From assembly GCA_963971575.1 (NCBI GenBank), contig OZ020616.1:29120306-29184305 (forward strand): a stretch of DNA of 64,000 nt, written 5' to 3'. The stretch comes from Liopterus haemorrhoidalis (Eukaryota; Arthropoda; Insecta; Coleoptera; Dytiscidae). Below, in pieces: positions 39,501-50,180 of the stretch. The notes beneath the pieces are model-generated. The model was not told the origin of the DNA and did not search any database. It was given only the letters and a program-made list of their open reading frames with translations. The position numbers and the translations under genes are program-made. Numbering within the stretch: position 1 is the first letter of the stretch; each line of letters starts with the position of its first letter.

Positions 39501-39705
39501 TCTACTTTGCAACCCTGTTTTTCTTTTTTTCATAACGTGTATTTGTCATATTTAAACAAGATACTTGGTCAATCTTTATACACAAAAAACTGTATCTGTA
39601 CAGACAGAAAAACATACATATAAGCAAAGTCGGCTGCAAACTTTGAAGGGCCCTTTGCAAGTGAAGACTGACTGTACATCATGTTTGCGGGACTCTGTAC
39701 AAGTA
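39501..39705. other. Short spacer
   Basis: About 200 bp between family 3 copy 2 and the outer inverted-repeat element. Nothing recognised. Confidence 0.4.
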
Positions 39706-40157
39706 AAGCTGCATTCAGAGCTCTTAAATTAGTAGACTACAGACTATGACTTGTGCACTGTTGATTGTCACTAACTAACAAGTTTGTCATTTGGTAAGGC
39801 GAGCAACCATTCAGACCTCTAAATTTAATGCGTTATATGTTGTCGATTGTGGATAGTTTTCCAAACTTTGTAGTTTGACATAGTTTATTTTGACAGACAT
39901 ATAAACACATTGACTATCTCAGTCTACATCGTAGAGAACGTTTACATTGTATACCTTTACATAACCTAACAAAATTGCGCCGATTACAACAAATCTCGCC
40001 CAAAATTACAAAGACGAACAGTAAATATCATCAATTTAGATAATTAGGTTAGGTTTAGTTAGTAAAAATCTAGGATAGCATAGGCTGACCATATCTTTTT
40101 TACAGAAATAGAGTATGCTTCGTAGCCAGAGCCGTAGCAAAGGTCCTTACTCTAGAA

Positions 40158-41153
40158 CAATGATTCCCAAAGTGGTCTATATCGACCCCAGGGGTCGACG
40201 ACAACCTGCAAGGGGTCCATGTCAGCGGAAAAAAAAAAACTGGGGGTCCATGAAATGAAAATGGGGGTTAACGATAGTGGATCTCATATAAGCAGGTCGT
40301 GACTTTAATTTTGGCATTCCATGAATGGAATAATCCACATACACAGATAGTACCTATTTACTTACATAATACTACCTTATAATATAAAGACATAAATTAT
40401 AAAAGTACCTATGAAGTAAAAAAACACAGACAAACTGTCAGGAAGACGACGTTTCAACCTACGTTTAACATTTAAATGCACTCTATTCAGATTTTGAAAC
40501 TAGGTTTGAGGATGTTTCGACTATAATAACACCACAGTGGATAATCAATCTATATGGTGACATTGAAGAAACGGATGTCATATTACAAGAGGAACTGATC
40601 GGAATAAGCATTAATGAAGAACTTAAAGTGCAGTTTAGAAACGAATATCAGCAATTCTGGCTTCAAAAAGACATACCTGTTACTTATCCCGTATTATGGA
40701 AAGGGGTTTCAGCGCAGTTGCCAATCTCCTAACAAAATAAAAAGAAACTGACTGGACATCATTAACCGAGGAGATTTGAGATTAAACCTAACTAAATTGA
40801 TGCCAAATGTTGAAAATTTATTATTAAAGCATCAGGTTCATCCCACTAAAAGCATTTATTTTTTGCTTAATTATTTTATGTAACAGATACTAAATTTTAA
40901 TTTGGTTCGTTTTAATTTTAATTGAATTAATAAATGTATAAAACTTAACATGTGTTTTTTTAAGTTTTTCACACTACACTTCACTACAGTTAGAAATTTA
41001 AATCTTTCAAAATGAGTAGCACTATACCAGCTGTCAAAAATACATTTGAAGTTGATAAATTTGCAAAAAATCATTATCAGGTAAGCAGGGGGTTTACCCA
41101 AAACCGAAAAACATGGCAGTGGTCTACGAGACAAAAAAAGTTTGGGGACCTCT
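40158..41153 (+). mobile_element. hAT element with decayed transposase
   Basis: A 996-bp element with an exact 8-bp duplication CTCTAGAA (40150-40157 and 41154-41161). Its ends CAATGATTCCCAAA and TTTGGGGACCTCTG are imperfect inverted repeats of the ZBED5/Buster type. It contains the transposase relic listed next. Confidence 0.82.
40475..40862 (+). pseudogene. hAT transposase relic, C-terminal part
   Basis: The translation reads LHSDFETRFEDVSTI, TPQWIINLYGDIEET, LQEELIGISINEELK, FWLQKDIPVTYPVLWK and, after frame changes, RGDLRLNLTKLMPNVENLL. These are consecutive blocks of ZBED5/SCAND3-group hAT transposases (the IPQW.INPF.DIE block and the GDLRL dimerisation signature). The BED finger and N-terminal catalytic half are absent, and frameshifts occur between about 40690 and 40790. 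The relic at 12732 is related in type but ends differently. Confidence 0.75.
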
Positions 41154-41245
41154 GCTCTAGAAAAATAAGTGATGAGCAAACAAAAAGGTCCTCACTCTAG
41201 AAATACAAGTGATGAGCAAAAAAAAAGGTCCTCATTCATAATAAA
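41154..41245 (+). repeat. About 40-bp minisatellite around the hAT insertion
   Basis: Units AAGTGATGAGCAAA.., then AAGGTCCTCACTCTAGAAA, repeat about 2.5 times here, with a further half unit before the hAT element (40139-40157). Related units are inside the MITEs at 38496, 38942 (reverse) and 62427. Confidence 0.7.
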
Positions 41246-41463
41246 TAATAAACATTTTACGAAGCCGCCTTAGTTGGCTTGCAGATGTCGCACTATTCGT
41301 ATCGCACTAATTTCCTTAGCTGTAAACGCTGCTTTGAACGTTAAAACTATCTACTAAACTTATCCACAATTCACAATGAAGAGTGTACTCATTTAAGGAG
41401 CTCTGAACGCAGCTTAAGTGCAAGTGTACTTCAGTAATCATTTTGTGTTGTGTATGTTATGAG

Positions 41464-42499
41464 TAGAGCCCTGTGCGGATACGTTTTTCTGTATCTGCAT
41501 CCGCACATCCAGGATCCGCCTCCGCAGATTTTGTAAATTAAAAATCCGCATCCGATCCGTATCCGCACAATCCGTACAACAACATTTGCTGTCAGTTTGG
41601 AAATAACTAAGATGTTTCGCCTTATTTTACATATCGCTGCTCTAAAACACTACTGAAATTTTTTTGATTTTGTCACAATACATATTACTTGGTTCAGAAA
41701 AATATTTTCTAATGTCGTACTGAGATTATATATATTAAAAAATAAGGATGTTAATTATAATTATTCAACTCTCTCTTAAACCAAGTTTATATAAAATGTA
41801 AAACTTTAAACAGGAATATGTCAGAAACTTATATTTTTAAGATATCTCACAATAATTGTTTTAGAGAAGAGTTTAATTTATCACATTATGGCCAATCAAT
41901 AAATGGAAAAGAGTTATAAGAGCAAATGTTAAAAACAAAATTCTTAAAATCATGTTATTAAAAGATGAAAGTTTTATGACGATTTCAAATAATTTAAAAT
42001 CCTTATTTTTTTAATTTAATGACCTTCATAAGTTTTTAAATGTGGCACATTACCATAGTTAATTTTTACCAACATTTCCAAAAAGGCGAAATATAAATAA
42101 TTATTTTTAAATTCATAAACTGGCAATAATTCCAAAGAAATTATTTTTTCTACGACTGTTATATAAAGTATAATATATTTAACTATTTAAGTAAGAATAA
42201 AGTAGATCTTACGAGTTAAAAGACCTAAAGAGCAAAAATAAATAAAAAGCGTCAAAAAAGTGCCGTAATGTGTTTTTATTTCACTCTTACCGTAAGTACA
42301 ATCCAAATGCCAGCGATTCATTTTTGGGGTTCTAAACGCCTCTTTCATGAAAAGAGTTGGACAAACCGAAGATTTCATGTTCACGCGGATATTGCGGATA
42401 AGCGGATAAGCGGATATGATATTTTATCCGCATTCGCACGATTTAAATGATAATTTATCCTCATCCGCAAAAAAATTACCGCGAATTTCCAGGGCTCTA
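41464..42499. mobile_element. 1.0-kb hAT-type non-autonomous element (TAGAGCCCTG family)
   Basis: Ends TAGAGCCCTGTGCGGATA and, inverted, CAGGGCTCTA, with an exact 8-bp duplication GTTATGAG (41456-41463 and 42500-42507). Subterminal regions carry clusters of GCGGATA/ATCCGCA in opposite orientation. The interior is AT-rich without a transposase. Confidence 0.87.
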
Positions 42500-42507
42500 G
42501 TTATGAG

Positions 42508-43231
42508 TACGGGGCCTTGGGCAACTTTCTCCATCACCCTTGCGTTATGCTAGCCACGACATAAGTGACAGTATGAAAGTTTCTTGGTTATAAATATAAA
42601 ACCCTAAAAATACGACAAAGAAAGAGAAACATAGATAATTAAAGTCATGTTTGGCAACACGATAGAATGAATGTCTTGCAAAATAACAAAATTAGATTAG
42701 ATTACTCCAACTAAATTAATTAAGTAGATGCCAATAAATCCAACTTCAAATATATTGTTCGGTTTTGTATCTGACAGGAAGACCAGTTGAAAGTAATATT
42801 ATACTTTTTTGTGTTGATATATCCAAGCTATTTATAATGGTAGTTAAATTTAAAAGTGTGACAAGGGTTGGTTTGATTTTTAATCATCGCCAGCCAGCTG
42901 GGTCACTTGTGCTGAACCACGGAAACGATAAAGGGTTCAGATCTGACCTCGTATTATTGAACTGCCAGTTTATTTGAGTTATGAGGTTACAGCGTTAAAT
43001 ATGAGAATGGGAAATTTGGATACCGGATCATGTTCACGGTTATATTTCATTTTCTTTCTCCTAAATTAATTTTTTTATGTCGTAAAACTAAATCAGATTA
43101 GATAAAACTAATATGTATACGTTTTACAAATGTAGTTTCTATAAGAGAACAGGAAAATATAAAATTTTAAAAAAATATTTATTGATTTTACTTTTACATA
43201 CATATGTGTGAATGAATACTTTACATGTTGT
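42508..43231. other. Intergenic, nothing recognised
   Basis: About 720 bp, with a 70-codon open frame at 42765-42977 that shows no recognisable motif. Confidence 0.45.
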
Positions 43232-43239
43232 GTGTGTAT

Positions 43240-43945
43240 TAGGAATAACGAGAACTAGAAATTTATGGAACCGGGTACCCGCAACAATTACCCGGATATT
43301 ACCCACTACCTGTTAATAACCCACTACCCGTTAATTACCCGCAACCAGATAATGACCCGCTATCCGATAATTACCCGTTAATTACCCACTACCCGGTATT
43401 ATTAAAAATGAAAAGTAAGTATAGCATAATTGATGTGAAGTGTGAATTTTCACACATTTTAAGATTTTGTAGGTATTTATAATAATTAATTAAATACATA
43501 TTTGTTTATATTTATCTCGAGATGTGTCTTTTTTTTAACGCTCAGTATTTTTCCTATATGTGGGTCAAAGATTTATATAAGCATGCCAAATTTCAACTTT
43601 CTATTTTAAGGCGTTTGGGTTGTAAGGGTTTTTTGGTGGTCATACCTACAAAACCCTAAAAATAAGCATAGGTGCATTATGGAATACGCATACTTAATTC
43701 CTACTACTGTACCCGAGAACAAAATAGTCACAGATAAATAAATACTCAAAATAACTCACACAATTACACGTTAATTATCCGCTACCAGTTAATTACACGT
43801 TATCCGCTAAATACCCGATACTTGTTAATTACCCGTTGGTTAACGGGTAATGGGTAGATAACGGGTAGCGGGTATTCATATTCGGAACCGGGTAAAATCT
43901 TAATGGGTCTGGTAGTGTGTACCCGGGTACCCATCGTCATTCCTA
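43240..43945. mobile_element. hAT-type non-autonomous element with ACCCGTTAATT minisatellites
   Basis: Ends TAGGAATAACGAG and, inverted, CGTCATTCCTA. The flanks GTGTGTAT (43232-43239) and GTGTGGAT (43946-43953) agree at 7 of 8 bases. Both sides hold degenerate tandem units of TACCCGTTAAT, in opposite orientation, giving a foldback. A copy of the dispersed hairpin core and a piece of family 3 sit in the middle. Confidence 0.75.
43432..43480. repeat. Dispersed hairpin core, copy 4
   Basis: GATGTGAAGTGTGAATTTTC, then ACACATTTTAAGATTTTGTAGG. Same core and orientation as the other copies, nested inside a hAT-type element and abutting a family 3 fragment (43490-43668). Confidence 0.75.
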
Positions 43946-44312
43946 GTGTGGATTATATGCAGCATAGAGTTTAAAACATTAGGGTTTAAATAATTATTAT
44001 TTTATTCTTAGATTTGTATGAACTCAGAGCCGCAATTACGGGGCACCGAAAACAGGGCCCTTCTTCAAGTGATTTTCTGAATAATGCGTCTCCTCGATCC
44101 TTAAGTGATTTTTTGAATTCCTAACCCCGCCCCATCTTAACGCCTAAATTAATTTAAAGAATTTTTTTTATAAAAACATTAAGTAGAGATATTAGAGAGG
44201 TATTGCAAAGTGAAAAAAATCTGACTTTATTAAAAGAAACCTCTAATAAAGTATCCTGCATTAAAATTTTTCATAATGTTTTAAAGACTGTTATTGCAAC
44301 GGTGCTCTTGCT

Positions 44313-44537
44313 TCATAGTTTATTTTGACAAATATGCCAAATTGATAGATCGAAATCGTAATGAATATAGAAGTTAACTGCAACCCTTATATGAGTTAAC
44401 TGCAGCAGACTATTTTTAACTTCTTCCCACACTGCACAACCATTCGCAAAAGGGTTTCGTGACACAATTTCTCGGAGAAAAATAAAATCGTCCTCGTATT
44501 TAAATCGTAAACGTTTTTTATCTTTAACTTGCATCAT
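44313..44537 (-). pseudogene. Myb/SANT-like domain open frame
   Basis: A 74-codon minus-strand frame with RLRFKYEDDFIFLREIVSRN, PFANG and VWEEVKNSLLQLT. The pattern R.RF..EDD..LLRE....NPF....W..V resembles a Myb/SANT-like DNA-binding domain that occurs at the N-terminus of many short uncharacterised arthropod and cnidarian proteins. The reading loses sense after about residue 50 and runs into a stop, so I think it is a fragment. Whether it comes from a transposon or a host gene copy is not visible. The flanks (43954-44312 and 44538-45231) show no other gene. Confidence 0.4.
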
Positions 44538-45318
44538 TACTCACAAGAAAACTCAACAAATTTTATGTTCCAATTAATTGCTCCGTTGTTAATTTTGAGG
44601 TTAAATTGACAGAAGACCTGTCAAAATAAAGGCGCTTTAAATAAAAATGCTTTGCCGTTATTTAAATTAAATAAAGGTAGCCTGTATTTAATAAAAGAAA
44701 GAAATTAAGGATATATCAACTGCGCATGCGCACATGTCAAATAAAGGAAAACTTTATTAAAAGATCAGTAGAACAGAGGTTGCAATATCTCTCTATTATG
44801 GCAACTTTAATTTTTTACAGTTATATCTTACGGTTATATCTTAAGATAGGAATGTACTAAATACACTACACCAGACCATCTGACGAAAAATATCTTCCTG
44901 TCGCGTATACAGTTGTAAAAAAGGTACGGTGAAAATTTGCAGTGTGCGGAGTTAAGGAGTGATTTTACTTATATGTGGACACGTAAGTTCCACATCCATG
45001 AAAAGAAATCGGATTTTAAAAGAAAAATTGATAAGTTAAAGAATCTGTTAAAGTTTACAAGAAAAGATAACTAAGTTCTTTAATCATGTGGGGCCAACAC
45101 CTAAAAACCTGAGGTAGAAGCGGTCGAGGTGTCACTGCCCCACACAGGTCTTCGAGTCGTTAAATCGAAGGACCATCCGTAAGGGTACAGAAAATAGAAT
45201 TAGTTACGCGGGGTGTGAAACTTGCAAAATAGTGTAGAGCAGAGTTTCCCAGACTTTTTGTGCCGCGGAGCACTTTTCACGAGAATAATTCCTCGCGGAG
45301 CACTATCGTTGCTATATA

Positions 45319-45492
45319 CAGTGGCGTACGCAGAAAAGTATTTCGGAGGGGGGAATTTTTCCCAACATCGGAATTTATACGTATTGAGAATGCGAGCAAT
45401 CTTGAAATGGGGTACTTATAAATTTAGTTCTTTTCGAATTTTCGGGGGGGGGGGGATTTATCCCCCTAATTCCCTCTATGCATACACCACTG
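45319..45492. mobile_element. 174-bp hAT-type MITE (CAGTGGCGTA family)
   Basis: Ends CAGTGGCGTACGCA and, inverted, TGCATACACCACTG, with an exact 8-bp duplication GCTATATA (45311-45318 and 45493-45500). It has G-runs GGAGGGGGG and a run of 11-12 G. It is nested in the 45240 element. Confidence 0.87.
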
Positions 45493-45689
45493 GCTATATA
45501 TTTATATATATATATATATATATATTAGTGGATCTTGGACGTGTGATATGTTCTGGAAATAAATTTCTCAGTTGATCGATACAGGATAATTGTTTTATGC
45601 CGATCTTGAAAAGTTATCTGGTACGGATTATAAACTGAGCAAAATGTACGAATGCTTTGTTAATTTAAAGCAAAACTATTAAAAAATCA

Positions 45690-46190
45690 GCTGTGGCCAC
45701 CACAAGACCGGACGCCATCACAAAATAGTTACTTAAACAAAATACTCTCTAACACAGAAATTATTTACCATAACCGTGGAAACATCACATATATGTATGA
45801 CAAAATAAATACTTAATAAGTATTATTAAGTATTATTACTATGATAAAAATAAAGTAAAAATAGCGTAAAAATATATTTTAAAAATCAGCTGTGGCAACC
45901 ACAAGACTGACCGCCAAAAATCTTTCATTTCTAGATGACCGCTTTTTACCAAAAGTTGGTTAACTGATACCAATGGTGTGAGAAGCTTAAAAATAAATTT
46001 TCATAAAAATCCGTTTAGCCAAATTCGCTGTACACATGTCCAAGGACCGACAAACAGACATACAGACAGACCGACAGACATCATGCTAAAAATAGTAAAA
46101 ACATTATGTAGGAACCTCAGTCTGTGGGCATCCATCGAAATTTTAAAATGTCAAAATCGGTACGGTCACACTAGGTACCTCCCTTATATG
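45690..46190 (+). repeat. Dispersed repeat family 4, copy 1
   Basis: It contains AAATCAGCTGTGGC.ACCACAAGAC twice, then AAATTTTCATAAAAATCCG, TAGCCAAATTCGCTG, CAGACAGACCGACAGACATC, ATGCTAAAAATAGT and CTCCCTTATATGTATG. The minus-strand partner is at 61083-61735. There is no coding frame. Confidence 0.65.
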
Positions 46191-47189
46191 TATGTATATG
46201 TATTTAGCGATTGGTAAAAACTTAATCTATAAATCTTAAGCGTAAGAAAAAACTATTGAAACATTATCTTTTTACTATTTGAACACTTTTATCGTCTATT
46301 GGACGTTTTGAGACGGAGACTTTGGCAGCTTTTTTTAACAATCCGTACTTTAGTCAGTGATCCATCGAAAAATAATCGCAGCAAAAACAAATAAATAACA
46401 CTGCACCACTATGACGGGAAGTCAGTAATTCCCGTCTGAATTATAAGAGATAAAGAATATAGGTAATTCATATTCCCATTGCATGAAACGTCACAACATC
46501 CATTATCTATTATTTGGCCAATTTGAAGGAATTTGTACTGTATTATATGCCGCTCTTGTAATATATCAGCCCTGTAATAGAACAGTCACTCAGCTGTATA
46601 TTTGTATTTCATAATGATTAAAACTTTTTCAATGACCAGTTGAACTATTGAGATTCGAGTGTCTTTACTAACATTTATTGAAGAGAGTAAAATATTATTG
46701 TAATGGCTTTTGTTATCTTCAGTAGCGTATCATTTCTGAGAGAAAATTAGTTTTGAAAAAAAAAAAACAAACACTATTTTCACATCTGATCACATCTATT
46801 TTATTTACTTTTCTGTCTAATCTGATCGCGGAGCACAGTTTGGGAAACCCTGGTGTAGAGTTAAGGCATCTAACGAATTTTTGACGAACATGTTCAACGA
46901 ACAGTAAAATTGTTCATCGAACAAACTATTGTTCGGTTAAATACAAATAAATGTTTACCAAACTTTTTTTAACCTGTCCATCAAACAAAATGTGATGTTC
47001 GTATAATTTTGTCTTGATTGCATTAGTCATAGCAGTGATGATGGTTGTTGAAGTGCGTCGACAGTTTGGTTGCATTGCTGCTGCGTCTTATTTATTTATT
47101 TTATTAGGGTAACTAAACAGCTAAATATCTCCTACAAGTCTCCCCATAAATTTGAGAAAAAAAAATATATATATATTATATGTATATAT

Positions 47190-47801
47190 GTTACGGCCAA
47201 AGCCCGAAATTCAGCCAATTCCCGAAATGGCCGGTCATTTCGCACTTTGGCCGAGACGTGTGGCCAATATCCGATGTACTGTGTATATTTTACTTTGGTC
47301 GGCCACTATTGCCGGGAAATCCCTGGCCAATATTCGATGTGCTGATGCAAGACTGTCCGGTAGTGATGCAGGACGTTAAACAGGCTAAAGATGCTAAAAA
47401 ATTCAAACGCAAAATTCTCACCAGCGAGTTGGAGATAATGTATGCATCCGTATACCAGATAATGTCATAGGTCGCGGTGATTCACGAAGCGTTCTTGCAG
47501 TTGTCTTGAACGTCGAGGATTGATAATTTACTATAATAAACTAATTTGACTTATTTTGATAATTTAGTATAATTAATAATCAATATAATGTGATTATGAT
47601 TATACAAACACCCAAAATCTGCTCATAACTTTTTTCTTCCGAGTTTGGCAGATCGCCCCATGCCATTTCGCAAACTAGCTAGCCAAATCCCAAAATCAAG
47701 AAAAGATCGGACATTGGCCGGTCAATGTGTGCCGATATTGGCCAGTTCCCGAATTGGCCGGCTACTTCCCACTTTGGCCGATTTCGGGCTTTGGCCGTAA
47801 C
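47190..47801. mobile_element. 612-bp inverted-repeat element (GTTACGGCCAAAG family)
   Basis: The ends GTTACGGCCAAAGCCCGAAA and, inverted, TTTCGGGCTTTGGCCGTAAC pair perfectly over 20 bp; subterminal blocks such as CGAATTGGCCGG also pair. Flanks are AT-repeat (TATATAT and ATATATA), so the duplication length is ambiguous. A GGCC-rich subterminal region and an interior without a clear transposase make it non-autonomous. Confidence 0.75.
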
Positions 47802-48221
47802 ATATATACTACACTAAATTAGCAAGATAATTCTTACATTAACTATAAGAAAAAAATTCAATAAATAATGAGAACATAACAGATCAAAAATGTTACAGCG
47901 AAACATATTTACGTTTACTAGTAACGTCCTTCTCAAATTGCGCAAACGCAAAAAAAAATTGTTAGAAGTTTTCAAGAATAGGTTGTAAAGAATCATAATC
48001 CTAATAAGGGGGAAATTCATACCAGAATTGGATAATATGAACCTTTAGTTAAATGTAATATTTTGGCGAGCGTTTATTTGTGGAATATTATAGTTCATCA
48101 ATTCTATAACTATTTTTAAAATGTTATTCATATCAATTTTTATTGTACGATTAGCATGTTCTTTCTATGGAATTTAAAATTTAACTATTTAATAAATTTA
48201 ACTTATCTCGTTATAATTCAG

Positions 48222-48550
48222 TCACGGCGTCGTCGATGGTGGCAAAAGACGATTTGAGTACAATGGACAAGATTTTAGGATAGACTTAACAGCCAGTTGT
48301 CTATTTACGAATTTTACACGAATGTCGATCGCTGAGTTTGAATTACTGGTGTCGCTAATCAGCCCTAAAATTTCAAAGCAGCATAAGAACTTTCAAGAGG
48401 CAATAGGCATTGATCCTTTGGCAGTTACCTTGACTTTCTTAGCGACTGGTGATACGTATAATTACTTAATGTATTTATTTCATATTTCCAAACAAAATAT
48501 ATCAAACATAGTATCAAACGCCGACCTAACTAGAAAGTTCGCTTATGGAA
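48222..48550 (+). pseudogene. PIF/Harbinger transposase N-terminal fragment
   Basis: The translation begins RRRRWW, then in other frames FRIDLTASCLFTNFTRMS and IAEFELLVSLISPKI, then AVTLTFLATGDTYNYLMYLF, ISKQNISNIV. These are the N-terminal blocks of PIF/Harbinger (HARBI1-like, DDE_Tnp_4) transposases: an RRWW start, 'F.RM....FE.LL..I.P.I', and 'LA.TL.FLATG.S...L...F.ISK..IS.IV'. The DDE catalytic part is absent and there is at least one frameshift near 48270, so it is dead. An ATG at 48322 gives a 91-codon open frame. Confidence 0.75.
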
Positions 48551-48690
48551 CGAACATTTCTGACAAAAAACATTCCCGCAATCGTTCCATCGACTGAACA
48601 CTGAACGTTATACACCGAACAGAGGTTTTCACGCTGTAATTCAATGAACATTGTTCGGTGAACATGTTCATCCAATGGAGACATGTTCAC

Positions 48691-49335
48691 CTTAAAATTT
48701 TAAAATATCACTTAAACAACATTTTAATCAAAATTCGATTTTTCTGTTCAGATTTTAACTATATTGCAGCTGCGGAGAAAGGCAGGGGCGACAGGGGCAC
48801 ATGCCCAGGACGCCAGTTCTTAGGGGCGCCAAAACAGATGCTTAAATATACGTATTCTAAGTTTTAATTAAGTTTTTCTATTTTTATTTAGATCAAAATT
48901 ATTTCTTTATCAATCTTGTACATATTTATTATGTAGGTACACATTTATTAATATATAATAATATTCAGTCTTCTTTTGGACTGAATTAACTTTCTTACAC
49001 TTCTGAAAACATTTATAACTTATTTTGGTTGCACATTTACATATACAATGTTCGTATCGTAAAAAGTATGTATCTAAAAACCCAATTTTCCATTATATCT
49101 TATGGGAAATCAATTAATCCGTTCCCAGATTAAAAAATCATAAAGAAAATCCAAAAAATTTAAAAAATACTATTCTCAACTAAATGACGAAAATGCAAAG
49201 GAATGGAGATTCAGTGAGAAGATATTTTGTGTACCATTACATATTAATTTTTGTTTATAAAATTTTCTGTTTTACATAATTAGTATGAAAATCTTCCATT
49301 ATATTGTAAAAAAATGACAATTTTTTTGGCAAAAA
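48691..49335. other. Intergenic, nothing recognised
   Basis: About 640 bp. A short GC-rich patch (48771-48845, GCAGGGGCGACAGGGGCAC) resembles ends of common MITEs, but I could not find a paired end. Confidence 0.4.
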
Positions 49336-50180
49336 ATCGATGATTAACATCGATGTTTCCGATACATCGATGTTTTATTAATATTAAAAAAGCTATTTAT
49401 TTATATTATATAAGTTTTATTTAATAAGGTAAAGATAAAATACGAAAAAAAGTAACATATAATACACAAAAAGCATTTATTAGATTTTTTTAATAGAAGT
49501 ATTCTTTTTTAATAGTAATTAATTTCACATTAACATTACCCAATATAATAACCCTAATTTGTACCTACTATTTTTACATTTCTAAAATGAAATATTGCAT
49601 TTTATTTTAATACTAACATAGTAATGTTAATTTTATATTATTTAACATGAAAATAACACATAATTTTTTTTTACTTTTTTAAGTTGAAATACATATTACA
49701 TTTTTTTATAACACTAACATAGCAATCTTAATATTAATTTTACACTAACATTAAAATATAATAATCCTAATTATAGTTTTATTAATAAATAAATTATAAT
49801 TATATTTCCCAATACGGTAATTCCAGGGATTGGAGGAATAACAACTGGGAAAGTGTCAACAAGACTCAAAAAGCAACAAGTTTGTTGGCGTCGTTGGTCG
49901 TTAGCATTGTTTGCAAAAATTAGAAGTTTCTTCTTACTTTTTTCTTATTCTGCTAACTGCTAAGAAGAATAAGAACTAAAACTATTAGTATTGTTATATC
50001 ACAATAGATAGAGCTTATATTTTGTGTACTAATTTTAATAAAATTAAAATTTTAAGATTCCAGCGCTCTAGCAGTAGTTTCTGAATTTCAAAGTTTAAAC
50101 ATCGACATCGGTAGTAGACATCGATGTTTTATCGGTACTATCACCATCTGAACATCGATGGTAAAAACATCGATGTTTTT
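49336..50180. repeat. Region bounded by ATCGATG clusters
   Basis: Copies of CATCGATGT cluster at 49337-49380 and again at 50099-50180, in palindromic form (ACATCGATGT, CATCGATG). The AT-rich interior (about 700 bp) has no gene. This looks like a non-autonomous element with palindromic subterminal repeats, but I could not set its exact ends or duplication. Confidence 0.5.

Larger units (their letters stand above)
39706..41415. mobile_element. Outer inverted-repeat element carrying a hAT insertion
   Basis: The left end AAGCTGCATTCAGAGCTC and the right end GAGCTCTGAACGCAGCTT pair as terminal inverted repeats with one mismatch. The hAT element at 40158-41153 and GGTCCTCAC minisatellite units lie between them. 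I could not settle the target duplication. The right end carries GTGTACTC and the left GTAGACTAC, extending the pairing. Confidence 0.6.
45240..46852. mobile_element. 1.6-kb hAT-type non-autonomous element (CAGRGTTTCCCA family)
   Basis: Ends CAGAGTTTCCCAGACT and, inverted, AGTTTGGGAAACCCTG, with an exact 8-bp duplication GTGTAGAG (45232-45239 and 46853-46860). GCGGAGCAC motifs follow each end. It has taken up a smaller MITE (45319-45492) and a family 4 repeat (about 45690-46190). No transposase frame is present. Confidence 0.86.
46861..48690 (+). mobile_element. Probable PIF/Harbinger relic, interrupted
   Basis: Clusters of GTTCG/CGAAC motifs (GAACATGTTCAACGAACAG on the left at 46888-46935; GTTCGGTGAACATGTTC on the right at 48652-48670) flank a Harbinger transposase fragment at 48222-48550. 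A separate inverted-repeat element (47190-47801) is inside. Exact ends and duplication are not settled. Confidence 0.4.

Noticed and set aside
47070..47470. Overlapping open frames within the GTTACGGCC element
   Set aside because: They are open on several frames of a short inverted-repeat element and show no conserved domain.
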